Below, piece by piece: positions 1 to 6,299 of a stretch of 12,025 bases of DNA. The position numbers were made by a program, and so were the translations under genes. The notes under the pieces were generated by a model. That model saw only the letters and a list, made by a program, of their open reading frames with translations. It was not told the origin of the DNA and searched no databases. Positions within the stretch are counted from its first letter, which is position 1. The number at the start of each line of letters is the position of its first letter. Origin of the DNA: Bacteroidales bacterium (GTDB lineage: Bacteria > Bacteroidota > Bacteroidia > Bacteroidales > UBA3824); the NCBI GenBank assembly GCA_017645985.1, contig JAGCNK010000105.1, positions 1-12,025 of the forward strand. The letters are read 5' to 3'.

Positions 1-1
1 A

Positions 2-1075
2 CGCAAAGAGCGCGAGGGACTTATGTGTCCGCTCTACAAAGTGGAGACAATCGGCGAAAAAGCCAAACCGTTGGAACTCGTCACCTCGTTTCTCATCACC
101 TTTATTATTAGTTACAAATTGGTGGCTGTGATATTCAATTATAGCGAGTTCTCGGCCAACGCGCAAGAGTTTCTGCTCTCGTCGCGCGGCAGTTGGGGCG
201 GAGGTATCATCTGCGGATTAATTGCTGCCGCATACACTTGGTACGACAAAGATAAAAACAAATTAGCAAAGCCTAAAACCGTGATAGTTAAGCAAATGCC
301 TCACCAATTGGCAGGAAATCTCTTGGTAGTGGCAGGCATTTTCGGTATACTCGGCGCCAAAATATTCCACAACTTAGAAAACTTCGACCGTTTTCTTGCC
401 GACCCCATAGGCGAGCTGTTCTCGTTCAGCGGTCTCACATTCTTCGGCGGATTGATAGTGGGCGGTACAGCCGGTGCGCTCTACCTCAAAAAAAACAACA
501 TCAGCTCGTTTCACACTCTCGACTGCGCATCGCCTTGCATTGCAATGGGTTACGCCTTAGGACGAGTTGGCTGCGAAATTTCCGGCGACGGCTGCTGGGG
601 CGTGGTAAACAACAATCCCTGTCCGAGCTGGTTGCCCGAATGGGCTTGGAGCTACAAGTTTCCGCACAACGTTATAAATCAAGGTGTTCCAATTGAGGAT
701 TGCGGCGGAAGTCATTGCCACGTGCTTGCCGATGGAGTGTATCCCACTTCGCTTTACGAAACACTTATGATGCTGATAATTTTTGGTATATTAATGATTA
801 TCAGAAAGAAAATAAATTTCCCCGGAATGTTGTTCGGCATTTACCTAACATTACAAGGCATTGAACGTCTCTTGATAGAGTCGATAAGGGTAAACAACAA
901 ATTCAACCTCTTTGGCATCGAAGTCACTCAGGCTCAGATAATTGCCACCTGTCTGATAATAGCGGGACTCACCATCGTGTTCCTCACCTGGAAATTCCGC
1001 GACAAAATCAAAGAAATAACACGTCCCGTTGAGCAGATTCCCGACGTAAAAGCCGAGATAATCGAAAAGAAGTAA
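2..1075 (+). CDS. lgt: Prolipoprotein diacylglyceryl transferase, Bacteroidota variant (5'-partial)
   Basis: Lgt transfers diacylglycerol from phosphatidylglycerol to the lipobox cysteine of prolipoproteins in the inner membrane. The frame is open to the left edge (it reads RKEREGL before the Met at position 23), so that Met is probably internal. Full-length relatives are longer and begin with further membrane helices, so the N-terminus is missing. Counting from that Met, there are several hydrophobic segments. The family signature is visible as GRVGCEISGDGCWG near residue 180, followed by YPTSLYE and ERLLIESIRVN. Compared with E. coli Lgt, the essential His of the FHGGL motif is Phe here (LTFFGGL) and the Asn of GRIGN is Cys; from memory, this resembles a known Bacteroidota branch, so it is probably active rather than decayed. 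The stop lies 1 nt before the next start, so it is co-transcribed with the glycosyltransferases. The lipoproteins encoded at the right of the window are the kind of substrate it would modify. Confidence 0.9.
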   Translation, partial: RKEREGLMCPLYKVETIGEKAKPLELVTSFLITFIISYKLVAVIFNYSEFSANAQEFLLSSRGSWGGGIICGLIAAAYTWYDKDKNKLAKPKTVIVKQMPHQLAGNLLVVAGIFGILGAKIFHNLENFDRFLADPIGELFSFSGLTFFGGLIVGGTAGALYLKKNNISSFHTLDCASPCIAMGYALGRVGCEISGDGCWGVVNNNPCPSWLPEWAWSYKFPHNVINQGVPIEDCGGSHCHVLADGVYPTSLYETLMMLIIFGILMIIRKKINFPGMLFGIYLTLQGIERLLIESIRVNNKFNLFGIEVTQAQIIATCLIIAGLTIVFLTWKFRDKIKEITRPVEQIPDVKAEIIEKK

Positions 1076-1076
1076 T

Positions 1077-2096
1077 ATGAAGACCGCTGTTGTCATACTT
1101 AATTATAACGGTGAAAAACTTCTTAGGCAATATCTGCCTTCGGTGATAAAATATGCGCAAAATGCCGAATGTGAGATAGTTGTGGCAGACAATCACAGCT
1201 CCGACAATTCGTTGAAAGTGCTTGCCGAAGAGTTTCCGCAGGTTAGGGTAATAACCCTTGATCAGAACTACGGCTTTGCCCAGGGCTACAACCTTGCGTT
1301 AAAGCAAATCAACAGCGACTATTACATACTGTGCAACAACGACATAGAACTGCGTTCCGACGCCGTGTCGCCCCTGATACACCTTTTGGAATCAAAACCA
1401 AACGCCGCCGCGGCAATGCCCAAGATAAAATCGCTGCGCAACCCCGAAATGTTTGAATACGCAGGAGCGGCGGGCGGATTTATCGACCGTTACGGCTATC
1501 CATTCTGCCGAGGACGCATTCTCGACAATGTGGAAACCGACCACCATCAATACGACACAGTAAAAAACAACCAGATATTTTGGGCAACAGGCGCGTTCAT
1601 AGCAGTGAGAGCATCGGTTTTCAACAGTTTGGGCGGATTCGACAGTTCGTTTTTTGCCCATATGGAAGAGATTGACCTCTGCTGGCGCATCAAAAACTTA
1701 GGAATGGACATACTATACTGTCCCGAAGCTGAAGCATACCACCTCGGCGGCGCCACATTGCAGCAAGGCAGTCCGCAAAAACTCTATCTCAACTACCGCA
1801 ACTGCCTGAAAATGATGTACCAAAATCTTCCGCCCAAACGCCTTGTACCCACGCTCTGGATCAGGATGATAATGGACGGAGCATCGGCGGCGGTGTATAT
1901 GTGCAAACTGCAGTTCAAATCATTCTTTGCTGTTTTGAAGGCACACCTGGCATTCTATGCGTCGCTGCCAAAACTCATCGCCCAACGCAAAATACTCAAA
2001 AAAACTGCAAAAAAATATTACCACAACGAAATATTCAACGGCAGCATAGTCTACCGCAGCATAATAAAAAAACAGAAAATATTTTTTGAATTTTAA
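1077..2096 (+). CDS. Family 2 glycosyltransferase (rhamnosyltransferase-like)
   Basis: This is probably a cytoplasmic, membrane-associated enzyme that adds a sugar from a nucleotide-sugar donor to a surface polysaccharide or lipid acceptor. The 339-residue protein has a GT-A fold. It starts with VVILNYNG (residues 5-12) and has ADNHSSD (37-43), NYGFAQGYN (64-72), and the metal-binding DxD equivalent NND at 87-89. It also has WATGAF (169-174) and the acceptor-side EEIDLCWR motif (197-204), typical of the WbbL/rhamnosyltransferase branch of GT2. A basic, partly hydrophobic tail after about residue 250 may attach it to the membrane. It begins 1 nt after the lgt stop and sits 14 nt before a second, different GT2 gene. 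Sugar and acceptor cannot be told from sequence alone. Confidence 0.9.
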   Translation: MKTAVVILNYNGEKLLRQYLPSVIKYAQNAECEIVVADNHSSDNSLKVLAEEFPQVRVITLDQNYGFAQGYNLALKQINSDYYILCNNDIELRSDAVSPLIHLLESKPNAAAAMPKIKSLRNPEMFEYAGAAGGFIDRYGYPFCRGRILDNVETDHHQYDTVKNNQIFWATGAFIAVRASVFNSLGGFDSSFFAHMEEIDLCWRIKNLGMDILYCPEAEAYHLGGATLQQGSPQKLYLNYRNCLKMMYQNLPPKRLVPTLWIRMIMDGASAAVYMCKLQFKSFFAVLKAHLAFYASLPKLIAQRKILKKTAKKYYHNEIFNGSIVYRSIIKKQKIFFEF

Positions 2097-2100
2097 AACA

Positions 2101-2106
2101 GAGGAG
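2101..2106 (+). promoter_or_regulatory. Shine-Dalgarno sequence deciding a GTG start
   Basis: GAGGAG lies 4 nt before the GTG at 2111. It is worth noting because most genes in this window have no recognisable Shine-Dalgarno site, and because it supports the non-ATG start of the DPM1-like gene. Confidence 0.65.
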
Positions 2107-2110
2107 CAAA

Positions 2111-2836
2111 GTGTCAAACAAAGTAGTAATAATTCCTACATACAAGGAAAAAGAAAACATCGAAAACATAATAAGGGTGGTGTTTAACCTGCCTGAACCA
2201 TTCGACATACTCATTATCGACGACAACTCGCCCGACGGCACGGCCGATATTGTCAAAAATCTAATCAAAGAGTTTCCAGAACGCCTCCACATCATAGAGC
2301 GCAGCGGCAAACTCGGTCTCGGCACTGCCTACATCACTGGTTTCAAATGGAGCTTGGAGCACGGCTACGACTATATTTTTGAAATGGATGCCGATTTTTC
2401 GCATCCGCCCGAGGATTTGATCAACCTCTACAACGCCTGCCACACCGACGGATTCGACATGTCGATAGGCAGCCGCTATATCTCAGGAGTCAACGTGGTA
2501 AACTGGCCTATGGGCAGAATTATGATGTCGTACTACGGCTCTATGTATGTACGCATCGTCACACGTATGAAGATAATGGACACCACTGCCGGATTTGTAT
2601 GCTACACACGCAAAGTACTGGAAGCCATCGATTTAGACAAAATCAAAATGAAAGGCTACGGTTTTCAGATAGAGATGAAGTTCACCGCCTGGAAAAAGAA
2701 ATTCAAAATCAAGGAAGTGCCCATCATCTTCACCGACCGCAAGCAGGGCACATCCAAGATGAGCGGAGGCATATTTGGCGAGGCAGTCTGGGGCGTGCTC
2801 AAAATGAAGATAGCCAGCTGGTTTAAGAAATACTAA
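2111..2836 (+). CDS. Polyprenyl-phosphate mannosyl/glucosyltransferase (DPM1-like GT2)
   Basis: This enzyme should transfer a sugar (mannose in the best-known members) from a nucleotide sugar to a polyprenyl phosphate, giving a lipid-linked donor used outside the inner membrane. The start is GTG, supported by a GAGGAG ribosome site. The 241-residue protein is a short, single-domain GT-A enzyme like Ppm1/DPM1 catalytic subunits, with no C-terminal membrane helices. Visible motifs are IIPTYKEKENI (7-17), DDNSPDGT (37-44), the metal-binding D93-A-D95 in MDADFSHPP, GSRY (120-123), DTTAGFVCY (157-165), GYGFQIE (182-188) and RKQGTSKMS (210-218). All are diagnostic for the family. It is 14 nt behind another glycosyltransferase and 3 nt ahead of the cyclo-ligase gene, so one operon is likely. 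Donor specificity is inferred, not seen. Confidence 0.92.
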   Translation: MSNKVVIIPTYKEKENIENIIRVVFNLPEPFDILIIDDNSPDGTADIVKNLIKEFPERLHIIERSGKLGLGTAYITGFKWSLEHGYDYIFEMDADFSHPPEDLINLYNACHTDGFDMSIGSRYISGVNVVNWPMGRIMMSYYGSMYVRIVTRMKIMDTTAGFVCYTRKVLEAIDLDKIKMKGYGFQIEMKFTAWKKKFKIKEVPIIFTDRKQGTSKMSGGIFGEAVWGVLKMKIASWFKKY

Positions 2837-2839
2837 CCG

Positions 2840-3376
2840 ATGGATAAGAAAGCCCTCAGAGCCGAAATACGCCGCCGAAAATCGCAATATTCCACCGAAG
2901 AGCTGCGCCAAAAATCGCAAAAAATCTGCGAATGGATTCTCGACGACGGCGTGTTTTGGGCATCGCATTATATCCTGCTTTACAGTCCGCTGCCCGACGA
3001 GGTAGACGTTTCATCCCTAATATCCGCCGCACACAACGCTGGCAAAACGGTCATTCTTCCCGTTGTAGACGGTGAAAACCTTGTTTTAAAGCGATTCAAC
3101 AGCTTTGCCGAAATGACCACAGGCGCGTTCTCCATCGCCGAGCCCACAGGCGAAATATTCCCCGTTTCCGATTACCACAAGATAGACCTTGCCATCATCC
3201 CCGGCATGTCGTTCGACCCCTTCCGCCACCGCCTTGGCCGCGGCAAAGGCTTTTACGACCGTCTCCTCCCCCACCTATACAACGCCTACAAGATGGGAGT
3301 TTGCTTTGATTTCCAGTACCTCGACCATATTCCAAGCGAGGAGTGGGATGTGGTGATGGACGAGGTGGTGGAATAA
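2840..3376 (+). CDS. fau: 5-formyltetrahydrofolate cyclo-ligase
   Basis: It catalyses the ATP- and Mg-dependent conversion of 5-formyltetrahydrofolate (folinic acid) to 5,10-methenyltetrahydrofolate, returning a stored or inhibitory folate to one-carbon metabolism in the cytoplasm. At 178 residues it has the usual family length. It starts with KKALRAEIRRRK (3-14), which matches the basic N-terminal helix of the family. The mid-region LLYSPLPDEVD (46-56) and the nucleotide-site signature PGMSFDPFRHRLGRGKGFYDR (121-141) are well conserved. It starts 3 nt after the previous stop and is the last gene of the cluster; its stop is followed within 8 nt by the palindromic repeats. It has no functional link to the glycosyltransferases that I can see, so co-transcription probably reflects housekeeping. 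Confidence 0.93.
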   Translation: MDKKALRAEIRRRKSQYSTEELRQKSQKICEWILDDGVFWASHYILLYSPLPDEVDVSSLISAAHNAGKTVILPVVDGENLVLKRFNSFAEMTTGAFSIAEPTGEIFPVSDYHKIDLAIIPGMSFDPFRHRLGRGKGFYDRLLPHLYNAYKMGVCFDFQYLDHIPSEEWDVVMDEVVE

Positions 3377-3383
3377 TAAAGAT

Positions 3384-3493
3384 AACCTCAACCAAAACCA
3401 CTACCTTTACCCCCAGTTTTGGTTGAGGTTACTAAAACAACATCAACCAAAACCACTATATTTACCCCCTATTTTGGTTGAGGTTATTAAAAT
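3384..3493. repeat. Two tandem 55-bp palindromic repeats
   Basis: Two head-to-tail units (3384-3438 and 3439-3493) match at 48 of 55 positions. Each contains an inverted repeat. In unit 1, AACCTCAACCAAAAC at 3384-3398 pairs perfectly with 3416-3430 around a 17-nt loop. In unit 2, 3439-3452 pairs with 3472-3485 with one mismatch at 3442. Both loops carry TTACCCCC (3407-3414 and 3462-3469). Neither hairpin is followed by a T-run, so they are not standard terminators. They lie between the fau stop and the first ATPase relic, and the right arm of unit 2 covers the putative -33 element of its promoter. Confidence 0.9.
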
Positions 3494-3507
3494 TATTATT
3501 ATATTTG
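3478..3507 (+). promoter_or_regulatory. Bacteroidota-type promoter of the decayed ATPase gene
   Basis: TATATTTG at 3500-3507 fits the Bacteroidota -7 consensus TAnnTTTG exactly. A TTG at 3478-3480, 19 nt upstream, can serve as the -33 element and lies inside the right arm of the second palindrome. Transcription would start about 20 nt before the ATG at 3534, after an A-rich leader without Shine-Dalgarno, as is common in this phylum. The overlap suggests the palindrome acts as an operator. Confidence 0.55.
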
Positions 3508-3638
3508 CAGAAAAAAAATAAAAATAAACTACTATGAATGAACTAATAGGACGATGTGATGAAATAGAAAGACTTAAATAAAGCAACAAATTATCTCTCG
3601 CACAAAACATAGATTACCTATGTTTCTCAAAAAAAGGT

Positions 3639-3947
3639 ATGCTGAAAATTGAGTTCGACGAACTATTCAACACCCTATTTACAAATTCCGAAAAATACAT
3701 CCTGATAGCCAAAGCGCTATCAGAAAAAAAGTCGGGGCTAACACGGCAAGAAATCATACAAAAAACCAAAATCCAAGGCAGCACACTCACAAAAATGCTC
3801 AGCAACCTCGAAAAATGTGATTTTAACACCACTAATAAACGCATGGCAAGGATTAGCTTTCGAGCTGATTTGTCTCACACATTTAGACCAAATAAAAAAT
3901 GCTCTTGGAATATCAGGGATTGCCACAAAATCAACAGTTTGGCGTAA
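3639..3947 (+). CDS. Residual ORF: winged-helix fragment of the broken ATPase
   Basis: This is the 5' open frame inside the pseudogene, 102 codons from an internal ATG. Residues 1-63 (KIEFDELFNTLFTNSEKY, KSGLTRQEI, GSTLTKMLSNLEKCDF) match the winged-helix linker region of DUF234-type ATPases. From about residue 64 the translation is out-of-frame nonsense, because the rest of the domain was lost in a deletion and the real coding frame is now one base off. It is probably not a functional protein; automated annotation would likely call it hypothetical. Confidence 0.4.
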   Translation: MLKIEFDELFNTLFTNSEKYILIAKALSEKKSGLTRQEIIQKTKIQGSTLTKMLSNLEKCDFNTTNKRMARISFRADLSHTFRPNKKCSWNIRDCHKINSLA

Positions 3948-4206
3948 CAAAGATATGCAAATAGACCTTATCATCGACCGAGCAGACAGAATCATAAATC
4001 TTTGTGAAATAAAGTTCTCGATAGAAAAATATTCAATTACAAAAGAATATGCAGAAAAATTAAGAGAAAGAATGTCTTATTTCAGAGAGGCAGTCAGAAC
4101 AAAAAAATCGTTAATCAACACATTTATAACTACATACGGAATACTGCAAAACAAAAATTCAGCAATCTGTCAAAGCGAAGTAACTATGGATAGGTTATTC
4201 TCATAA
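3817..4206 (+). CDS. Residual ORF: DUF234 / PD-(D/E)xK-like C-terminal fragment
   Basis: This is the 3' open frame of the broken ATPase, 129 codons if the GTG at 3817 is used. The protein from TPLINAWQGLAFELICL onwards is well preserved. It has GISGIATKSTVWRNKDMQID and LCEIKFSIEKYSITKEYAEKL, where D of QID and E-x-K of CEIK have the spacing expected of a PD-(D/E)xK nuclease fold. It ends with the family's usual VTMDRLFS. No ribosome site of its own is seen. If translated it would be a lone nuclease-like domain without its ATPase, but it is more likely just a relic. The sequence has not drifted to stop codons, so the damage seems recent. Confidence 0.5.
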   Translation: MILTPLINAWQGLAFELICLTHLDQIKNALGISGIATKSTVWRNKDMQIDLIIDRADRIINLCEIKFSIEKYSITKEYAEKLRERMSYFREAVRTKKSLINTFITTYGILQNKNSAICQSEVTMDRLFS

Positions 4207-4208
4207 TA

Positions 4209-4292
4209 GTTACCCCCGAAATGTGCAAAAAATCAATAAAAGTTACCCCCGAAATGTGCAAAAAATCAACAAATGTTACCCCCGAAATGTGC
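4209..4292. repeat. Three 33-bp direct repeats (third partial)
   Basis: Copies start at 4209, 4242 and 4275 with a strict 33-bp period and no spacers. Each begins GTTACCCCCGAAATGTGC. Copies 1 and 2 agree at 31 of 33 bases; copy 3 stops after the 18-nt core at 4292. The array starts 2 nt after the stop of the first ATPase relic, and recognisable coding sequence of the second relic begins 6 nt after it. The TTACCCCC core is shared with the loops of the palindromic repeats at 3384-3493. Confidence 0.9.
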
Positions 4293-4297
4293 ATTAA

Positions 4298-4687
4298 CAA
4301 AAAGAAGTATTCGGCACACAGGATCTTAGCAGCATCTACAGAGGTCACATAATCGAGCACATAGTAGGACAAGAACTTTTATCCCAAAAAACATCAATGA
4401 TGGCAAAACCTTTATTCTGGATATCTGAAAAAAAAGATTCATCAAGTGAATTAGACTATCTTGAAATTATCAATGGAGAAATGACTCCAATAGAGGTAAA
4501 ATCTGGACCAACAGGTCATTTAAAATCACTGCATATTTTTATGGATAAATACAAAGGAGACACAGCCATCAGACTATACGCAGGTGAGTTCAGACCGGAT
4601 ATCGCCAAAACACCAAGCGGAAAGGAATATAGGCTAATAAACATTCCATACTACCTTGCAGGTAATATAAGTAATTGTTTGCAATAA
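4298..4687 (+). pseudogene. C-terminal remnant of an AAA_14/DUF4143-type ATPase
   Basis: The frame reads QKEVFGTQDLSSIYRGHIIE and continues to the stop at 4687, about 129 codons, against roughly 400 in intact members of this family. It carries the DUF4143 C-terminal signature: GHIIEHIVGQELLS, LFWISEKKDSSSELDYL, then TPIEVKSG. The acidic-D...E-x-K pattern (LDYLEI, IEVK) is the PD-(D/E)xK-like site of this domain. The P-loop ATPase and winged-helix parts are missing. A TAA at 4295-4297 stands directly before the fragment, so no long product is possible; the longest open start is the ATG at 4397. It belongs to a different family from the relic just upstream, although both share the ATPase plus nuclease-like layout. 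It probably joined the 33-bp repeats by deletion. The native role of such proteins is unknown to me. Confidence 0.8.
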
Positions 4688-4746
4688 ACACAAAACTATC
4701 ATACAATAAGACGTTTATAATTATAACTCACAAAATATAAAAAAAT

Positions 4747-4772
4747 GCCCGCCGCAGGATTCTGCGGCGGGC
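4747..4772. terminator. Bidirectional intrinsic terminator
   Basis: GCCCGCCGCAG (4747-4757) pairs perfectly over 11 bp with 4762-4772 around a GATT loop. The left flank is A7 plus T, so the - strand transcript ends in a strong U-run just after the lipoprotein gene. The right flank AAATTTTT gives a weaker U-run for + strand transcripts from the relic region. It separates the two convergent transcription units. Confidence 0.9.
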
Positions 4773-4816
4773 AAATTTTTAAGATAATATATCGCTAAAT
4801 GATATATGCAGGTTCA

Positions 4817-6265
4817 TTACTTGTTGAGAACGGCACGAACTGAGTAACCATTGAAACGTTCAATATCGCTTTTTGCAGTACCAGTTTCATCAATTGTAAT
4901 AGCTACTCCGTGGTTAGGATCTGAACCACCTAGTTCCTTAGCCCAATATGTGCCATCGGGAATAAAAATCCAAGGATCTTTGGGGTCTTTAACAATAGGA
5001 TTACCATCTTTATCCTTTTTAACCTCTTCTTTACCTTCTTTTGTTTCAGTTTCATAAACATCTTCGGTAAGATAATCCTTCAATTCTGCTCTGTTATCGT
5101 TCTTCTTAAAGATGTACCAACCTTTTACTTTATAGTTTTGGAAGTCTTCTTCTCTTCTTTGAACTACATTAGCATCTGTAAATAGTTCTTCATATTGAAC
5201 GGCATAAGGAACACTCCACTTATAGCCTGTAGCGAAAGCGGGATCGTCATCATCTGCCCATTCACCATAAGAGTCAAAATAACCATAAGGAAAGTCGTTT
5301 TCAGGATCAACCACCATAATAGGATTGCCGTTTCCATCCTTCAAAACATTACCTTCAGAGTCTTTTTTCTCTATAAACTTTTGGAATTTTGCTCCATAAT
5401 CTGAGCTATAACAATACTTAGTCAAATTGAATTTTGTACCAAACTTGTAATTATCCCAAGTGTATTTATCTTTGGGAGAATTCTCGCCCCAAGCGTAGAG
5501 GTTGCCGAGTTGTTGAAGACCTGCGGCTCCTAAGTTGAGAGTTGTCCATTGAGTACCAGATGACAATTCGAAGTCTACAAGTTCTCTTTCCTTCCACACT
5601 GCGAAGATGGTATCCTGTTTAGCGGCCTCGTAAAACATTTCTACCTCAACATCGCCATATTTCTTCTTGAATGTAGAAGTGATAGGTGCACCATCATAAG
5701 CAGTAGACCAACCAGCAAAATACTTAGTGTCACCTAAAACTGCGTACTGCTCCTCTGTAAGTTCAGGCCAAAAACCCTTATCCTTAATATAATCTTTGGT
5801 GATAGGAGTAAGCTCTGTAATTTCTACGGTTTTGAGCACTGTACTATTCTTGTGATAAACATGTTCCTTATCATCTTTATCTTTCTCTTTGAGAGGCTTG
5901 TCGTTCAAAGAGAAAACGATAGTAGCCGGAACAACTTTAACACTGCAGGAAACGGTCTTGCCCTCAGGAGTTGTACCTGTGATAGTAGCAGTACCTACTT
6001 TAACAGCGGTAACCGAACCAGAGCCGTTAACTGCAGCAATAGAACCATCGCTTGACACCCAGTTGATAGCTTGTGCTGTTGCTTCAGCAGGTTCAATTTT
6101 GATAGAGAGTTGTTTTGAATCACCAACTCTGAGTTCAAGACTTGCGTCAGATGAGAAAGACGATACAGGGATGATCTCGGGATCTTCGAAATCGTCGTCA
6201 TCGCACGCAGCAAAAGGCAGAGCCAAAGATGCTGTCAATAACAGCGGTAAATATCTAAATTTCAT
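4817..6265 (-). CDS. Surface lipoprotein with Big_2 and Fibrobacter-major-paralogous-like domains
   Basis: This is the third gene of the SusCD operon, 482 residues from the ATG at 6265; a TTG four codons upstream is less likely. A signal peptide ends in the lipobox FAAC (Cys21). CDDDDFED follows, a typical acidic surface-export signal. Residues 33-112 form an Ig-like Big_2 domain (VGDSKQLSIKIEP, INWVSSDGSIAAV, VGTATITGTT). Residues about 180-224 (FAGWSTAYDGAPI, DTIFAVWKE) resemble an InlB B-repeat. Residues about 230-482 (VDFELSSGTQWTTLNLGA, LYAWGENSPKDKYTW, final GYSVRAVLNK) resemble the Fibrobacter succinogenes major paralogous domain common in Bacteroidota. Two acidic loops, about 300-324 and 409-431, share a DGNPI(M)V..DP core. 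It lies 34 nt after the susD-like gene, in the usual place of SusE/SusF-like accessory binders, so a surface ligand-binding role is inferred. No catalytic site was recognised. Confidence 0.85.
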   Translation of the reverse strand: MKFRYLPLLLTASLALPFAACDDDDFEDPEIIPVSSFSSDASLELRVGDSKQLSIKIEPAEATAQAINWVSSDGSIAAVNGSGSVTAVKVGTATITGTTPEGKTVSCSVKVVPATIVFSLNDKPLKEKDKDDKEHVYHKNSTVLKTVEITELTPITKDYIKDKGFWPELTEEQYAVLGDTKYFAGWSTAYDGAPITSTFKKKYGDVEVEMFYEAAKQDTIFAVWKERELVDFELSSGTQWTTLNLGAAGLQQLGNLYAWGENSPKDKYTWDNYKFGTKFNLTKYCYSSDYGAKFQKFIEKKDSEGNVLKDGNGNPIMVVDPENDFPYGYFDSYGEWADDDDPAFATGYKWSVPYAVQYEELFTDANVVQRREEDFQNYKVKGWYIFKKNDNRAELKDYLTEDVYETETKEGKEEVKKDKDGNPIVKDPKDPWIFIPDGTYWAKELGGSDPNHGVAITIDETGTAKSDIERFNGYSVRAVLNK

Positions 6266-6299
6266 AATAATTATCAATTTTTACGTTAGAAAAAATTTA

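Larger units (their letters stand above)
3534..4206 (+). pseudogene. Remnant of an ATPase_2/DUF234-type ATPase, ATPase core deleted
   Basis: Three pieces of one gene are recognisable in order. The ATG at 3534 begins MNELIGRCDEIERLK, the usual N-terminus of these ATPases, and then meets TAA at 3579-3581. The same frame resumes at once with SLAQNIDYLCFSKKGMLKIE, which in intact relatives lies after the nucleotide-binding domain. Walker A, Walker B and the rest of the P-loop domain are therefore gone, probably well over 200 codons. The winged-helix piece runs to LSNLEKCDF (about 3828). There a second deletion shifts the frame by one, and the C-terminal DUF234 part continues in the next frame as TPLINAWQGLAFELICL to the stop at 4206. 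That part keeps a PD-(D/E)xK-like pattern (QIDLIID, then CEIKFS). Recognition of the family and the missing parts rests on memory of intact homologues; their role is unknown. Confidence 0.85.

Noticed and set aside
23..25. ATG at 23 as the true start of lgt
   Set aside because: The frame is open to the left edge with family-like residues (RKEREGL), and the protein starting here lacks the first membrane helices found in relatives.
3384..3430. Intrinsic terminator of the lgt-fau cluster
   Set aside because: The stem is strong but is AT-rich near the loop and is followed by ACTAAAAC, not a T-run; its near-identical tandem copy fits a repeat element better. Some termination activity is not excluded.
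4209..4292. CRISPR array
   Set aside because: The copies are contiguous with a 33-bp period and no variable spacers, and no cas gene is present.
4184..4372. - strand frame with repeated HISGVTF(V/I)DFL peptide
   Set aside because: The peptide repeat is only the translation of the 33-bp DNA repeat, whose length is a multiple of three. The frame crosses two unrelated gene relics on the other strand.
6266..6277. TTG start four codons upstream for the Big_2 lipoprotein
   Set aside because: The ATG at 6265 gives a normal signal peptide beginning MKFRYLPLLL; the extension adds only MIII without a ribosome site.
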